Assembly: GCF_032144095.1 (NCBI RefSeq)
Contig: NZ_JAVSNJ010000001.1
Coordinates: forward strand, 434,001-498,000
Source of the DNA: Sphaerochaeta sp032144095
Lineage (GTDB): Bacteria > Spirochaetota > Spirochaetia > Sphaerochaetales > Sphaerochaetaceae
DNA: 64,000 nt
Reading direction: 5' to 3'
The stretch's first letter is position 1; every line of letters begins with the position of its first letter. Below are positions 51,079-59,244 of this stretch, one piece after another. A model generated the notes under the pieces. The model was not told the DNA's origin. It did not search any database and was given only the letters and a program-made list of their open reading frames with translations. A program made the translations under genes and the position numbers.

Positions 51079-52671
51079 CTATTTGAGCATCGAAAGAATA
51101 GCGATGGCTACCCCTGTTATTCCTTCGCCACCAAGCAAACCGCTTGCAACGAGCCCAGATTCCTCACCAAGGCGCTCCTTGCTATATTTTTTGGCAAAGA
51201 TTTTTTTGATAAGGGAGGAGAGGACTGCCCCAAGACCCATGATCGAGGAGATGTATATGGGAAGGTAGACCCCCAGGCCCAGGGTAGCAGATGGCAGGTT
51301 GCTCAAATAGAGTGCGAGCCCGATCGCGCATCCTGCGAGGAAGGCCGGGACATTGCTGAGCCCACCTACCATTGCAGCCACCGCTGCTGCCTGTGGGGCA
51401 GGGAGCTCCAGGGTGCCGAAGCCCCCGAAGGAAGCCTTCATTATCAAAAGGACAAAGACCGATAGCACAGCCCCGACGACGCCTCCGATCCCTTCCCCAA
51501 GCAACTGCTGCCTGGTATCGGTACCCAGGAGGTATCCGCTTTTCAGGTCGTTCATGACATCACCGGTAAGGCCGCAAGCGACTGCGGTGACCGCAGCGAT
51601 GCTGAAGGATGCGACAAGGGAGGGGTGGCTAACCAGCTGAACCACCAACAGGACCAGGATGCCGAAGATCTCCATCGGGTTGATGCCCGTCTGGCCTGTG
51701 AGCATTCCTGAGAGATAGGTGGTAAGGTAGATGCCGACGATGACGATGATGGCCTCAAAGAAGCTGATGTCGGTTCCCAAGGAGAGTAGGATTATGGCAA
51801 GGACCAGGACAAGGAGAATCATACTCTGGGTCCTGCTATTCATCTTCTTGGAATCCTTGGTCTTCTTTGTCTCCTTGGCCTTGGAGATGACGGCCTTGAT
51901 GAATACACCCAGACCAGTTCCTATCATAAGCCCGATGCCGAGGTTGGAACGGAAGATGTCAGCCTCTGCCATGGAGGAGAAGAGGCCGCTAGCCAAGCCG
52001 ATGGGGATGAGCAGGTAGTAGCCAAGGATGGCTCCTCCGAACCACACCAGGGCAAAGAGGGGGCCGATGATGGCTCCGATGCCCATGGCCATCGGGGAGA
52101 CCCAGATGGAGAAGGCTGGGAGGATGGCACTCCCCTTGAAGATGGTCAGCAGTGCCGGGATCTTTCCAAAGCCGTCACGAAGGGCTGTGAAGATCACCGA
52201 GCCCCCCATGGAGGCGAAGAGCGTCTTTGCCCCATGGCCGCCTTTTACGCTGGCCTGGAGGGTGTTGTAGGAAGCGCGTCCCATCGGAAAGGGAAGTTTC
52301 TCCTCTTCGATGAGCTTCTTCCTGAATATTGCAGAAAAGAGTGTGCCTAGGATTGCCCCTACCACAGTGAGCACAATGAGCTTGATGGTGGAGAAGGATG
52401 CATCGGGGGCGATCATCCAAAGACCGGGCAGGGTGAAGGCAAGGCCGCCTGCGACCATGGCGCCGCTGCTCATGATGGTATGGGTGACGTTGATCTCCTG
52501 CAGGGAGGAGTTCTTGGCTTTGCTCAGGGCGGCCATGCTGACTACTGTCACGAAGATGGTCGGCCAGGGGAGGGCTCCCATACGAAGGGCGACATACATG
52601 GAACTTGCGGTAATTACTACAAGGCCCAAAAGGCCAACGATCAGACCTCTGATGGTTAGGTGTTTGTTCAT
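51079..52671 (-). CDS. OPT family oligopeptide/metal-chelate transporter
   Basis: 530 residues with many membrane segments. Family marks are TIRGLIVGLLGLVVITASSMYVALRMG, LPFPMGRASYNTLQAS (the P-F/P-x-G motif of OPT) and ACGLTGDVMNDLKSGYLLGT, the conserved second-half loop. Bacterial OPT proteins import peptides or metal complexes by proton symport; the substrate cannot be read from sequence. ATG 52671 is preceded by GAGGAAG; GTG 52683 is an alternative. It ends 14 bp before the rlmN start on the same strand. Confidence 0.9.
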   Translation of the reverse strand: MNKHLTIRGLIVGLLGLVVITASSMYVALRMGALPWPTIFVTVVSMAALSKAKNSSLQEINVTHTIMSSGAMVAGGLAFTLPGLWMIAPDASFSTIKLIVLTVVGAILGTLFSAIFRKKLIEEEKLPFPMGRASYNTLQASVKGGHGAKTLFASMGGSVIFTALRDGFGKIPALLTIFKGSAILPAFSIWVSPMAMGIGAIIGPLFALVWFGGAILGYYLLIPIGLASGLFSSMAEADIFRSNLGIGLMIGTGLGVFIKAVISKAKETKKTKDSKKMNSRTQSMILLVLVLAIILLSLGTDISFFEAIIVIVGIYLTTYLSGMLTGQTGINPMEIFGILVLLVVQLVSHPSLVASFSIAAVTAVACGLTGDVMNDLKSGYLLGTDTRQQLLGEGIGGVVGAVLSVFVLLIMKASFGGFGTLELPAPQAAAVAAMVGGLSNVPAFLAGCAIGLALYLSNLPSATLGLGVYLPIYISSIMGLGAVLSSLIKKIFAKKYSKERLGEESGLVASGLLGGEGITGVAIAILSMLK

Positions 52672-52861
52672 GGTTCTATACACTTCCTCTGATTTTGTAT
52701 GGTACCGAGGATTGCCAAAAAAAGCCAGACCGTGTGGCTTTTCCGCTGGAAATTTTCAACGCTGATTTGGTGACTCTGCTTGGCGCTGTAGGAAAGATAT
52801 TGTATATATGTTATATTTAAGAGAATTACTCGTAAAAATTTTTTCCATAGGAGAAATGTGA

Positions 52862-53362
52862 ATGAAAAAAAATGTATTGATGGCAATGATTCTCATTGTT
52901 CTTGTTCTGGTCCCTGTCTCTGCAGCCTCGCTGAATACTTCCAGTGCTGCCCAGAGCAGATATGCAGTAGGCCTCAATCTTGGAACCAACTCAGGTCTTG
53001 GCTTCCAGTATAGGGCCAATAGGGATTTTGATATCATCGGAAACCTCGGGCTCAATAATTTTGGGACTTCCCACCTTTCCTTTGATGTGGCTGCAAACTA
53101 CAAGATCAGTGAATTCAGCATTGAAAAGGCTGATTTTGATGTAACGATGGGCCTTGGTGCCTATGTTGGGATTCCTCTGAAGGATGGAGAAAAGGTGGAT
53201 TTTGCTCTCCTCGTTCCGTTCGGGGTTGTCTACCATTTTGAGTCAGCACCCGTGGATATCTACCTCAGGATTGCTCCTGGCCTGAAGATCATTGAAGGTG
53301 GTACCGTCGGCCTTGGTTTGGGATTCAGTGGATATCTGGGAGCCCTGTGGCGCTTTAACTAA
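52862..53362 (+). CDS. small outer-membrane beta-barrel protein, copy 1
   Basis: 166 residues: a signal peptide (KNVLMAMILIVLVLVPVSA) then alternating beta strands with aromatic ends, finishing in WRFN. Repeated strand patterns such as YAVGLNLGTNSGLGFQYR, LSFDVAANYKISEF and VDIYLRIAPGLKII suggest an eight-stranded barrel. It resembles the small barrel paralogues of Borrelia-type spirochaetes in layout, though I cannot confirm homology. AGGAG stands before ATG. It is related to the next gene, so this is a tandem pair. Confidence 0.7.
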   Translation: MKKNVLMAMILIVLVLVPVSAASLNTSSAAQSRYAVGLNLGTNSGLGFQYRANRDFDIIGNLGLNNFGTSHLSFDVAANYKISEFSIEKADFDVTMGLGAYVGIPLKDGEKVDFALLVPFGVVYHFESAPVDIYLRIAPGLKIIEGGTVGLGLGFSGYLGALWRFN

Positions 53363-53384
53363 GCAACACTCTTCCCGCCTGAAT

Positions 53385-53419
53385 TGCCGCTTGACCTATA
53401 CTGGTTGGGCGGCATTTTT
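53385..53419 (+). terminator. intrinsic terminator between the two barrel genes
   Basis: TGCCGC (53385-53390) pairs with GCGGCA (53409-53414), followed by TTTTT. Confidence 0.65.
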
Positions 53420-53596
53420 CGTGAAAAGGGTTCGATAGGAAAGTCCAGCCACCAAGGGTGTGACGCTCCTGCATTGTTCGTTGTTTCCCCCATTTTCCCT
53501 CTTGGTATCCCTTGTATTTTGTTTCTGGAAAACCAAAAGAACCTGTGGTATGCTTTTGGTATCATATATGGCTACTAAGCCAAAAAGAGGGAAAGA

Positions 53597-54070
53597 ATGA
53601 AAAAACGCATGGCTCTTATCGGGATGCTTGTCGTACTGGTCCTTGCACCGGTCGTTGCAGCTCCCCTTTCAAACGGTTCTTGGTCTGTTGGGGTAAACTT
53701 GGGAACCTCAGCCCAAGCCGCCACCCAATATCGGGTCAACGATATGTTGGATATCGTTGCAGGTATAGGGTATGAATTCTATTGGGGTGCCCTCTATGGG
53801 GATGTGACGGCCAACTTCAAGGTCTGGGAATTTGCCATCAGTGATGTGCCGTTTGACCTGACTGTCGGCGGCGGTGCCTTAGTTGGGCTCTACAACAATG
53901 AGGTTGAACTCTCCCTTGTTGCCCCGGTTGGAATAACCTACAGCCTTGCTGATGATGTTTTCCCGGTAGATATCTATTTCCGTCTGGGACCTGCTTTCAG
54001 GATACTCAAGGGGTATCAGACAAATTTCCTTGGGGTCTACTCATATGTTGGAGCGATGTACCGCTTTTAG
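53597..54070 (+). CDS. small outer-membrane beta-barrel protein, copy 2
   Basis: 157 residues: a signal peptide (MALIGMLVVLVLAPVVAA) and the same strand order as copy 1 (SVGVNLGTSAQAATQYRV, YGDVTANFKVWEFAI, VDIYFRLGPAFRIL, final AMYRF). The terminal Phe is the usual outer-membrane insertion signal for the Bam machinery. Copy 1 ends in Asn instead, so the two differ at the last residue. A terminator separates them, so each has its own promoter. Confidence 0.72.
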   Translation: MKKRMALIGMLVVLVLAPVVAAPLSNGSWSVGVNLGTSAQAATQYRVNDMLDIVAGIGYEFYWGALYGDVTANFKVWEFAISDVPFDLTVGGGALVGLYNNEVELSLVAPVGITYSLADDVFPVDIYFRLGPAFRILKGYQTNFLGVYSYVGAMYRF

Positions 54071-54097
54071 GTTCAGAAGATTGGTCTTTCTAGGAAA

Positions 54098-54133
54098 AAA
54101 GAGGTTGCCGTTGCTTTCGATGGCAACCTCTTT
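54098..54133. terminator. two-way terminator
   Basis: AAAGAGGTTGCC, a 12-nt loop, GGCAACCTCTTT between the barrel gene (+) and the DUF3307 gene (-). A-tract on one side, T-tract on the other. Confidence 0.7.
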
Positions 54134-54166
54134 GGTTTGTCTTTGGTTGCTATGGAATTATTTAGT

Positions 54167-54895
54167 TTAAGAAAATGAAAGCCAAAAGACTCCTATCACA
54201 TAGACCATGCTTAATAATGTCCCGCACAGATAGTATTCCGCGAAGTGTTTTTCTTCATTGATTTTGGAGTATCTGACTATAGATTTTGCAGTAAGGACCC
54301 ATCCTATAGCCCCAAATTCCCCCATACTCAGGAATATGAGCATGAGGGTTCGTTCAAGCGTTCCAATCCATCCTCCAGCTCCTTGAATAGTATGATCTTC
54401 TTCATGCGGTTTAAAAACAATGAGAGCCTTTTTGATGAAGGTGTTGGCTGGTTTTGCAACAAGAGCAATCATTGATAACCAGCGTAATGGCTGGTAAGGG
54501 TCACTATTGATGACGCGAAGAAGACCAAGGATAGTAGGGCGAATAGCAATTGAATAGTTGACAAGGATAATACTTACAACACCTATTGAGAGTAAATGAA
54601 ACGTTTGATCGACTATAAAAATCAGTCCTTCTGATTTGCTTTTCCTTTTCACTGTTAGGAAAAATTTGACGGTATCAATGGCAAAGTGCAAAAAGCTCAT
54701 CAAAAGGGAAGCATACATGATAATTCTGCCAGAAAAAACTAAAGAGACAGCTACTGCTCCAAGCAAATATATAAAGCAATGAAGTAAGACCATACTATAG
54801 GCACTGATTTTTTTGGTGGCCAAAAATTCCGTTTGCAAATAGAAATCTCCTACTATATGTATGCTCAAAAAGAGGATGAATAGATTTTTAAACAT
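54167..54895 (-). CDS. DUF3307 membrane protein, partner of SatD
   Basis: 242 residues from ATG 54895 (GGAGG 6 bp upstream). Five or six membrane segments. The family opening is present: LFLSIHIVGDFYLQTEFLA, with Asp and Gln in the first helix, then MVLLHCFIYLLGAVAVSL and SFLHFAIDTVKFF; the polar His/Asp residues inside helices could form a substrate or metal site. The C-terminal half includes ERTLMLIFLSMGEFGAIGWVL and AKSIVRYSKINEEKHFAEYYLCG. It overlaps satD by 8 bp. The DNA is AT-rich. Role unknown; membrane effector or transporter are the options. Confidence 0.8.
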   Translation of the reverse strand: MFKNLFILFLSIHIVGDFYLQTEFLATKKISAYSMVLLHCFIYLLGAVAVSLVFSGRIIMYASLLMSFLHFAIDTVKFFLTVKRKSKSEGLIFIVDQTFHLLSIGVVSIILVNYSIAIRPTILGLLRVINSDPYQPLRWLSMIALVAKPANTFIKKALIVFKPHEEDHTIQGAGGWIGTLERTLMLIFLSMGEFGAIGWVLTAKSIVRYSKINEEKHFAEYYLCGTLLSMVYVIGVFWLSFS

Positions 54896-55568
54896 TTGAT
54901 TCCTCCATGAGTTTTGCAAGGGATTCTGAGATATGTTCCATTGCTTCAATGAAGGTATAATACTGGCTATTGGCAAGGCTTTTCTGCACACTTGATTGGA
55001 CTATTCCTAAGGTTTTTGCAATGTCGGTTTGTGTTCCACCCGTTTTTTGTACCTCCGCGATAATTTCCCGCTGTCGATTGCTCCAAGTGCTTTGTATTGC
55101 CCAACTGAGCTTGAGAATTGTGTTCAGGTGCTTCGCGATTCTTTCATTCCCTTCAATTCCAATGAGGATATTAGTCTTTGGTTTCATTTTCTGTTTCTCT
55201 ATATTTTTTACTTCAATAATCATTTTTCTTGCTTGATGGTAAGCTTTTCCATCTGCACCAAGAGAAAGTTTTGGATCAAGGGCCGTGCTTATGGTACCTA
55301 GGCCAATTCCAAAACGAAGAGCTATTGGATGCATTTCCTTTTGGATGGTTTCTAGGATAGTCATCACATCGGATCCTTTGTGTAAGACGCCTTGAAATTC
55401 ATCACCTAATGTGATGGTGAAATTTGAGGCAATAGCATCTTTATATTTTTCATTAATATTATTGAGTATTTCTTTGAGATTGACCTGAACTTCGTTTCTT
55501 TTTTCGATACTTTTCGAGTCTATTATGTCTGCAATGATTGCTAGGTAAAGAGTTTTGTTCTCACTCAT
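54888..55568 (-). CDS. SatD family protein: palm-like domain plus helix-turn-helix
   Basis: 226 residues. Residues 1-125 look like a nucleotide-cyclase/GGDEF-type palm: AIIADIIDSK has the first acidic residue (Asp14), FTITLGDEFQGVL the second (Asp56), 42 apart, and LRFGIGLGTI...LGADGKAYHQARKMI parallels the late R-x-G-I-x-x-G...G-x-x-x-N-x-A-x-R region of class III cyclases, with the Arg kept and the Asn not. Residues 160-226 form a helix-turn-helix (REIIAEVQKTGGTQTDIAKT, then GIVQSSVQKSL). SatD is known only as a stress/acid-tolerance gene name in streptococci. GGAAGGAAAG precedes ATG. Confidence 0.8.
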   Translation of the reverse strand: MSENKTLYLAIIADIIDSKSIEKRNEVQVNLKEILNNINEKYKDAIASNFTITLGDEFQGVLHKGSDVMTILETIQKEMHPIALRFGIGLGTISTALDPKLSLGADGKAYHQARKMIIEVKNIEKQKMKPKTNILIGIEGNERIAKHLNTILKLSWAIQSTWSNRQREIIAEVQKTGGTQTDIAKTLGIVQSSVQKSLANSQYYTFIEAMEHISESLAKLMEESNV

Positions 55569-55590
55569 TTTTCTTTCCTTCCAAAAAATG

Positions 55591-55619
55591 AGTATAGTGT
55601 CTTTCCTGGTATTTGTCTA
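55591..55619 (-). promoter_or_regulatory. satD promoter
   Basis: Minus strand: TAGACA (55619-55614), 17 bp, TATACT (55596-55591), with the start expected near 55584. The tandem repeats begin 8 bp upstream of the -35. Confidence 0.65.
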
Positions 55620-55626
55620 ATAAAAA

Positions 55627-55790
55627 TTCATTCTTAGGTGAATAAATAGAAAATATTCACTTATAGATGCATAAATAATAAAATTCACCTGTAGATGCAT
55701 AAATAATAAAATTCACCTGTAGATGCATAAGTAAGAAATATTCACCTGTAGATGCTTAAGTAAGAGTTTCTCACTTGTATCTACTCGTCC
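55627..55790. repeat. about five tandem 28-29 bp direct repeats upstream of satD
   Basis: Units start at 55627 (degenerate), 55656, 55684, 55712 and 55741, with a decayed copy from 55770. The core is TTCACCTGTAGATGCATAA followed by an A/T-rich TAATAAAA-type tail. Units at 55684 and 55712 are identical over the first 19 bases. There are no unique spacers and the period is constant, so this is a tandem array, not CRISPR. The last copy reaches into the end of hflX. Confidence 0.85.
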
Positions 55791-57109
55791 TCTAGGCGGA
55801 AATTCACCAGGGGACTCTGGAACCGTTCAAGGATCCTTGCGCTGATCTTGATGCCCGCATCGAGGTACTCGATGGTAAGAATCTGCCCTGAACGCCTGAT
55901 GTGTGCCACCAGATCGTAGCGGGAGTTAGGGATGAGGTAGAAGGAGACTGGACAGAGTTCATGCAGTGTCTTGCTGATCTGGTCCAACAGCACATCCAGG
56001 CCCTGGGCGTGTAGAACCGAGGTTTCGACCACTGTGCTATACATGCTTTTCAGCCTTGCAACCGCAAATTCATCATGCACGGCGTCCATCTTGTTGATCA
56101 TCACGATGGCAGGTTTCCCTGTACACCCAAGTTCCTCCAGGACTGCAACCGTTGTGGCATAGCTGCCAAGCATGTCAGGGTGGGAAGCGTCGCAGACGAT
56201 GATGAGAAAGTCAGCGAACTTTGCCTCCTCAAGGGTGCTCTTGAAGGATTCGATCAGGTCGTGGGGAAGGTCGCTGATGAAGCCTACCGTGTCGGAAAGG
56301 AGAATCTCCACACCTCCAGGAAGCTTTACCATCCTGGTGGTTGGGTCAAGGGTTGCGAAGAGCTTGTTCTCCACCAGTACCCCTGCTTGTGAAAGGGCGT
56401 TGAGCAGGGAGGACTTGCCGCTGTTGGTGTACCCGACGATGGCTCCAGTAGGGATGTTGCTGTTCTCCCGCTGTGAGCGTTGGACCGTGCGTTGCTGCTT
56501 GACCTTCTTCAGCTGGTCCTTGAGAAGTACAAGCTTCTCCTTGATCTGTCTTCGGTCTAGTTCAAGCTGCTGTTCGCCTTCACCCTTGTTTCCCTTCACT
56601 CCTCCCTGTTGGCGAGAGAGGCCTGTCCACATCCTGGTGAGTCGGGGCATCGAGTATTCGAGTCTGGCAAGCTCTACCTGGAGGACCGCTTCCTTGGTAG
56701 CTGCCCTATCGGCAAAGATCTGCAGGATAACCTCATCACGGTCGATGACACAGCACTCCAGCTCTTTTTCAAGGTTTCTCTGTACCCGTGGGCTTATGGT
56801 CCGGTCGAAGACGATGAGGTCGCTCTCATGGGTGTCTATGAGGGTTTTTACCTCTGCAACCTTGCCGCTTCCGATGAGTGTGGCACTGTTTGGCTCGCGC
56901 AGGGGGATGACGAGGGTGAATACCGGTCGGGCACCCATGGTCTCAACCAGGGCCTCAAGCTCTTCGCCCCGGCTTTTTCCATGAACCCTATCCTCTGTTG
57001 AGGGAACAAGAACAAGCAGGATAGCTCTCTGCCGTTCTGTATCGATGTCATGTATCTGTTTTCCCTTGATGGTGGGATCGTCATTTCCAGAAATCTGTTC
57101 AATATCCAT
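55781..57109 (-). CDS. hflX: GTPase HflX
   Basis: 442 residues. HflX splits stalled 70S ribosomes during heat and other stress. The N-terminal domain has GSGKVAEVKTLI and LIVFDRTISPRVQRNLE, then MPRLTRMWTGLSRQQGG; the GTPase part has GYTNSGKSSLLNALS (G1), DPTTR (G2), DTVGFISDLPHDLI (G3) and INKMD (G4). There is no ribosome site. A promoter TTGACT (57146-57141), 17 bp, TATAGT (57123-57118) ends 8 nt before ATG, so the mRNA is nearly leaderless. Divergent from ychF. Confidence 0.96.
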   Translation of the reverse strand: MDIEQISGNDDPTIKGKQIHDIDTERQRAILLVLVPSTEDRVHGKSRGEELEALVETMGARPVFTLVIPLREPNSATLIGSGKVAEVKTLIDTHESDLIVFDRTISPRVQRNLEKELECCVIDRDEVILQIFADRAATKEAVLQVELARLEYSMPRLTRMWTGLSRQQGGVKGNKGEGEQQLELDRRQIKEKLVLLKDQLKKVKQQRTVQRSQRENSNIPTGAIVGYTNSGKSSLLNALSQAGVLVENKLFATLDPTTRMVKLPGGVEILLSDTVGFISDLPHDLIESFKSTLEEAKFADFLIIVCDASHPDMLGSYATTVAVLEELGCTGKPAIVMINKMDAVHDEFAVARLKSMYSTVVETSVLHAQGLDVLLDQISKTLHELCPVSFYLIPNSRYDLVAHIRRSGQILTIEYLDAGIKISARILERFQSPLVNFRLEDE

Positions 57110-57198
57110 TGCGCTTAACTATAGATATGGTTAACGCTCTAGTCAATATATGATACACTGGCCCCTAGAGCTCCACTGAGCGTAAATGAGGTTAACAT

Positions 57199-58305
57199 AT
57201 GGGTTTGAATTGCGGTATTGTTGGGTTGCCCAACGTCGGTAAATCGACAATTTTCTCCGCTTTGACGGCAGCCCCTGCCGAAGTCGCGAACTATCCGTTT
57301 TGCACGATCGATCCTAACGTAGGAATCGTCAGTGTTCCCGATAAGCGGTTGGACAAGATAGTCCAACTTATCCCAACCGAAAGGGTCGTTCCTGCAACGT
57401 TCGAGTTTGTCGACATTGCAGGCCTGGTAGCCGGAGCCTCCAAAGGTGAAGGGCTGGGAAACAGGTTCCTTGCATCCATTCGTGAGGTGGGTGTCATAGC
57501 ACACGTGGTACGTTGCTTCGAGGATACAGACATAGTGCATGTGAACAACAAGATCGACCCAGCAAGCGACATCGAGACCATCAACATCGAGCTTGCCCTT
57601 GCTGACCTCGATACGGTAAGCACCCGCTATGCCAAGCAGGCAAAGCTCAACAGGTTGAGCAAGGAAGCCCAGAAGGAGAACGAGAAGGTTCTTCCCGTCC
57701 TGGAAAAGGTGAAGACCTGCCTTGAGGTGGGCAAGCCTGCCAGGAGCCTCAACCTCAATGAGGATGAGTTGGCTGTGGTCTACGACCTGCACCTCATAAC
57801 CCTCAAGCCTGTCATCTATGTGTGTAACGTCGACGAGGATGGCATCACCGAGGAAAATGGTTTTGTGAAGGTAGTGCGCAAGATCGCAGAGGAGGAAAAC
57901 TCAGACGTCATCGTCATCTGCGGCAAGATTGAATCGGAGATCTCTGCCTTGGAGACCGAAGCGGACAAACGGGATTTCCTGGAGGCTATCGGCCTGGAGG
58001 AGTCCTCCCTGAACGGCCTTGTCCGCCTGGCTTACCACACCTTGGGGATGCGTACCTTCTTTACCGCTGGCTCCGATGAAAACCGAGCCTGGACCTTCCG
58101 CTCAGGCTTCAAGGCTCCCCAGGCTGCAGGTGTCATCCATTCTGACTTCGAGAAAGGGTTCATCAAGGCTGAAGTGTTCAACTGCGAGGACCTCTTCTTC
58201 TACAAGACCGAACAGAAGGTCAAGGAAGCAGGGAAGCTGCGCATCGAGGGCAAGGAGTATGTGGTCAAGGATGGGGACATCATGCACTTCCGCTTCAACG
58301 TATAG
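57199..58305 (+). CDS. ychF: YchF/OLA1 family ATPase
   Basis: 368 residues. An Obg-related P-loop protein that prefers ATP and binds ribosomes. GLPNVGKSTIFSALT is G1, FEFVDIAGLVAGASKGEGLGNRFL is G3, and the NKxD position reads NVDE, the change linked to ATP use. The coiled-coil hairpin lies between (RLSKEAQKENEKVLPVLEKV), and the TGS domain ends the protein (RTFFTAGSDENRAWTFR, then VKDGDIMHFRFNV). GAGG stands 8 bp before ATG. A two-way terminator follows. Confidence 0.97.
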   Translation: MGLNCGIVGLPNVGKSTIFSALTAAPAEVANYPFCTIDPNVGIVSVPDKRLDKIVQLIPTERVVPATFEFVDIAGLVAGASKGEGLGNRFLASIREVGVIAHVVRCFEDTDIVHVNNKIDPASDIETINIELALADLDTVSTRYAKQAKLNRLSKEAQKENEKVLPVLEKVKTCLEVGKPARSLNLNEDELAVVYDLHLITLKPVIYVCNVDEDGITEENGFVKVVRKIAEEENSDVIVICGKIESEISALETEADKRDFLEAIGLEESSLNGLVRLAYHTLGMRTFFTAGSDENRAWTFRSGFKAPQAAGVIHSDFEKGFIKAEVFNCEDLFFYKTEQKVKEAGKLRIEGKEYVVKDGDIMHFRFNV

Positions 58306-58342
58306 GGGTTTGCCCCGTATCTGAACTTGTAGCAACCAATAC

Positions 58343-58386
58343 AAAAAACTGACACCTCTGGAGATCCTTATGGTGTCAGTTTTTTT
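58343..58386. terminator. two-way terminator after ychF
   Basis: AAAAAACTGACACC, a 15-nt loop, GGTGTCAGTTTTTT. A good stem with A-tract and T-tract on the two sides. Confidence 0.8.
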
Positions 58387-58457
58387 GCTATGCATGGATG
58401 CTTGCATCCATGATTGAGTAATGGGCAGGCTAAGCTCTGGGTATCCCCTGTCTGTGG

Positions 58458-59183
58458 CTAGGTCCAGCTGACCGAGAAGGTGATGGGTTTTGCCAGGAGC
58501 AGGAAGTCGATGAGGGGGAAGCTGAACTCATAGAGGTTAGGGCCGACCTTCTTGCCATTGGTGAAGGTTGTGATGGGTCCGGGTGTCGCTATCCTCAGGG
58601 TTATGGTCGACTTCTCTATGGCCGGTGGCCCCTCTTCGCCAAGCATGAAACCGATCATCTCAAGGTAGTCGCTCTTACTCAGGCCCTGGTTGTAGACAGG
58701 CCCGAAAGCCTCGAAGTTCTCGTCTGCAAGGAAGGGTATGACTGGAACAAGCTGGTTGTAGTTGTCCATCGAGAGGAAGAAGGTCAGGGTATTGTCCTTC
58801 TGTTTCAGAAGACTCTGGTCATTCCCTGCCCCAAGATCGTAGAAGAGCTTGTCCAGGTTCATGAAATTGAAGTATCCGTTGTAGGCATTGTCATTGAGCT
58901 TCTTGATCGCAACACTATTGGTCGTCGTGCTGTACCTCAGGGCCTTCTCAAAATCACCGATGGCGGCATCCATGAGGGAGGTGTTCTTGTTGTCAGGGAT
59001 GAATTCGCTGAAATCCTCAAGGACCGCAATGAAAAAGTCCTCGACGGTAAAATCGAATGCGGAGCTGCTGTATCCACTCTTTTTGAAGGTAAGCTCATCG
59101 GTGACCACGCAAGAGGTTGGTAGCACAAGCAGGACAAGAATAAAGAGCCCGAGTAGAATGTTTCTATAGAGGTGTTTCACCAA
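58458..59183 (-). CDS. lipoprotein of unknown function
   Basis: 241 residues (TTG 59183 or GTG 59180 as start). A lipoprotein signal is clear: NILLGLFILVLLVLPTSC with Cys at about residue 25. The mature protein is alpha-helical at first (DFTVEDFFIAVLEDFSEFIP, AAIGDFEKALRYSTTT) and beta-rich at the end. I do not recognise the family; the balance of features fits a spirochaete-specific periplasmic lipoprotein. It is likely a single-gene unit between ychF (convergent) and the radical SAM gene. Confidence 0.7.
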   Translation of the reverse strand: MVKHLYRNILLGLFILVLLVLPTSCVVTDELTFKKSGYSSSAFDFTVEDFFIAVLEDFSEFIPDNKNTSLMDAAIGDFEKALRYSTTTNSVAIKKLNDNAYNGYFNFMNLDKLFYDLGAGNDQSLLKQKDNTLTFFLSMDNYNQLVPVIPFLADENFEAFGPVYNQGLSKSDYLEMIGFMLGEEGPPAIEKSTITLRIATPGPITTFTNGKKVGPNLYEFSFPLIDFLLLAKPITFSVSWT

Positions 59184-59244
59184 CTGTATATCCTTATTGC
59201 CTTAATGTATGTGATTTTTCTGTGGCAAGCAAGTGCCATTGCTA

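Noticed and set aside
55627..55790. CRISPR array
   Set aside because: Repeats follow each other without unique spacers, and there are no cas genes in the window.
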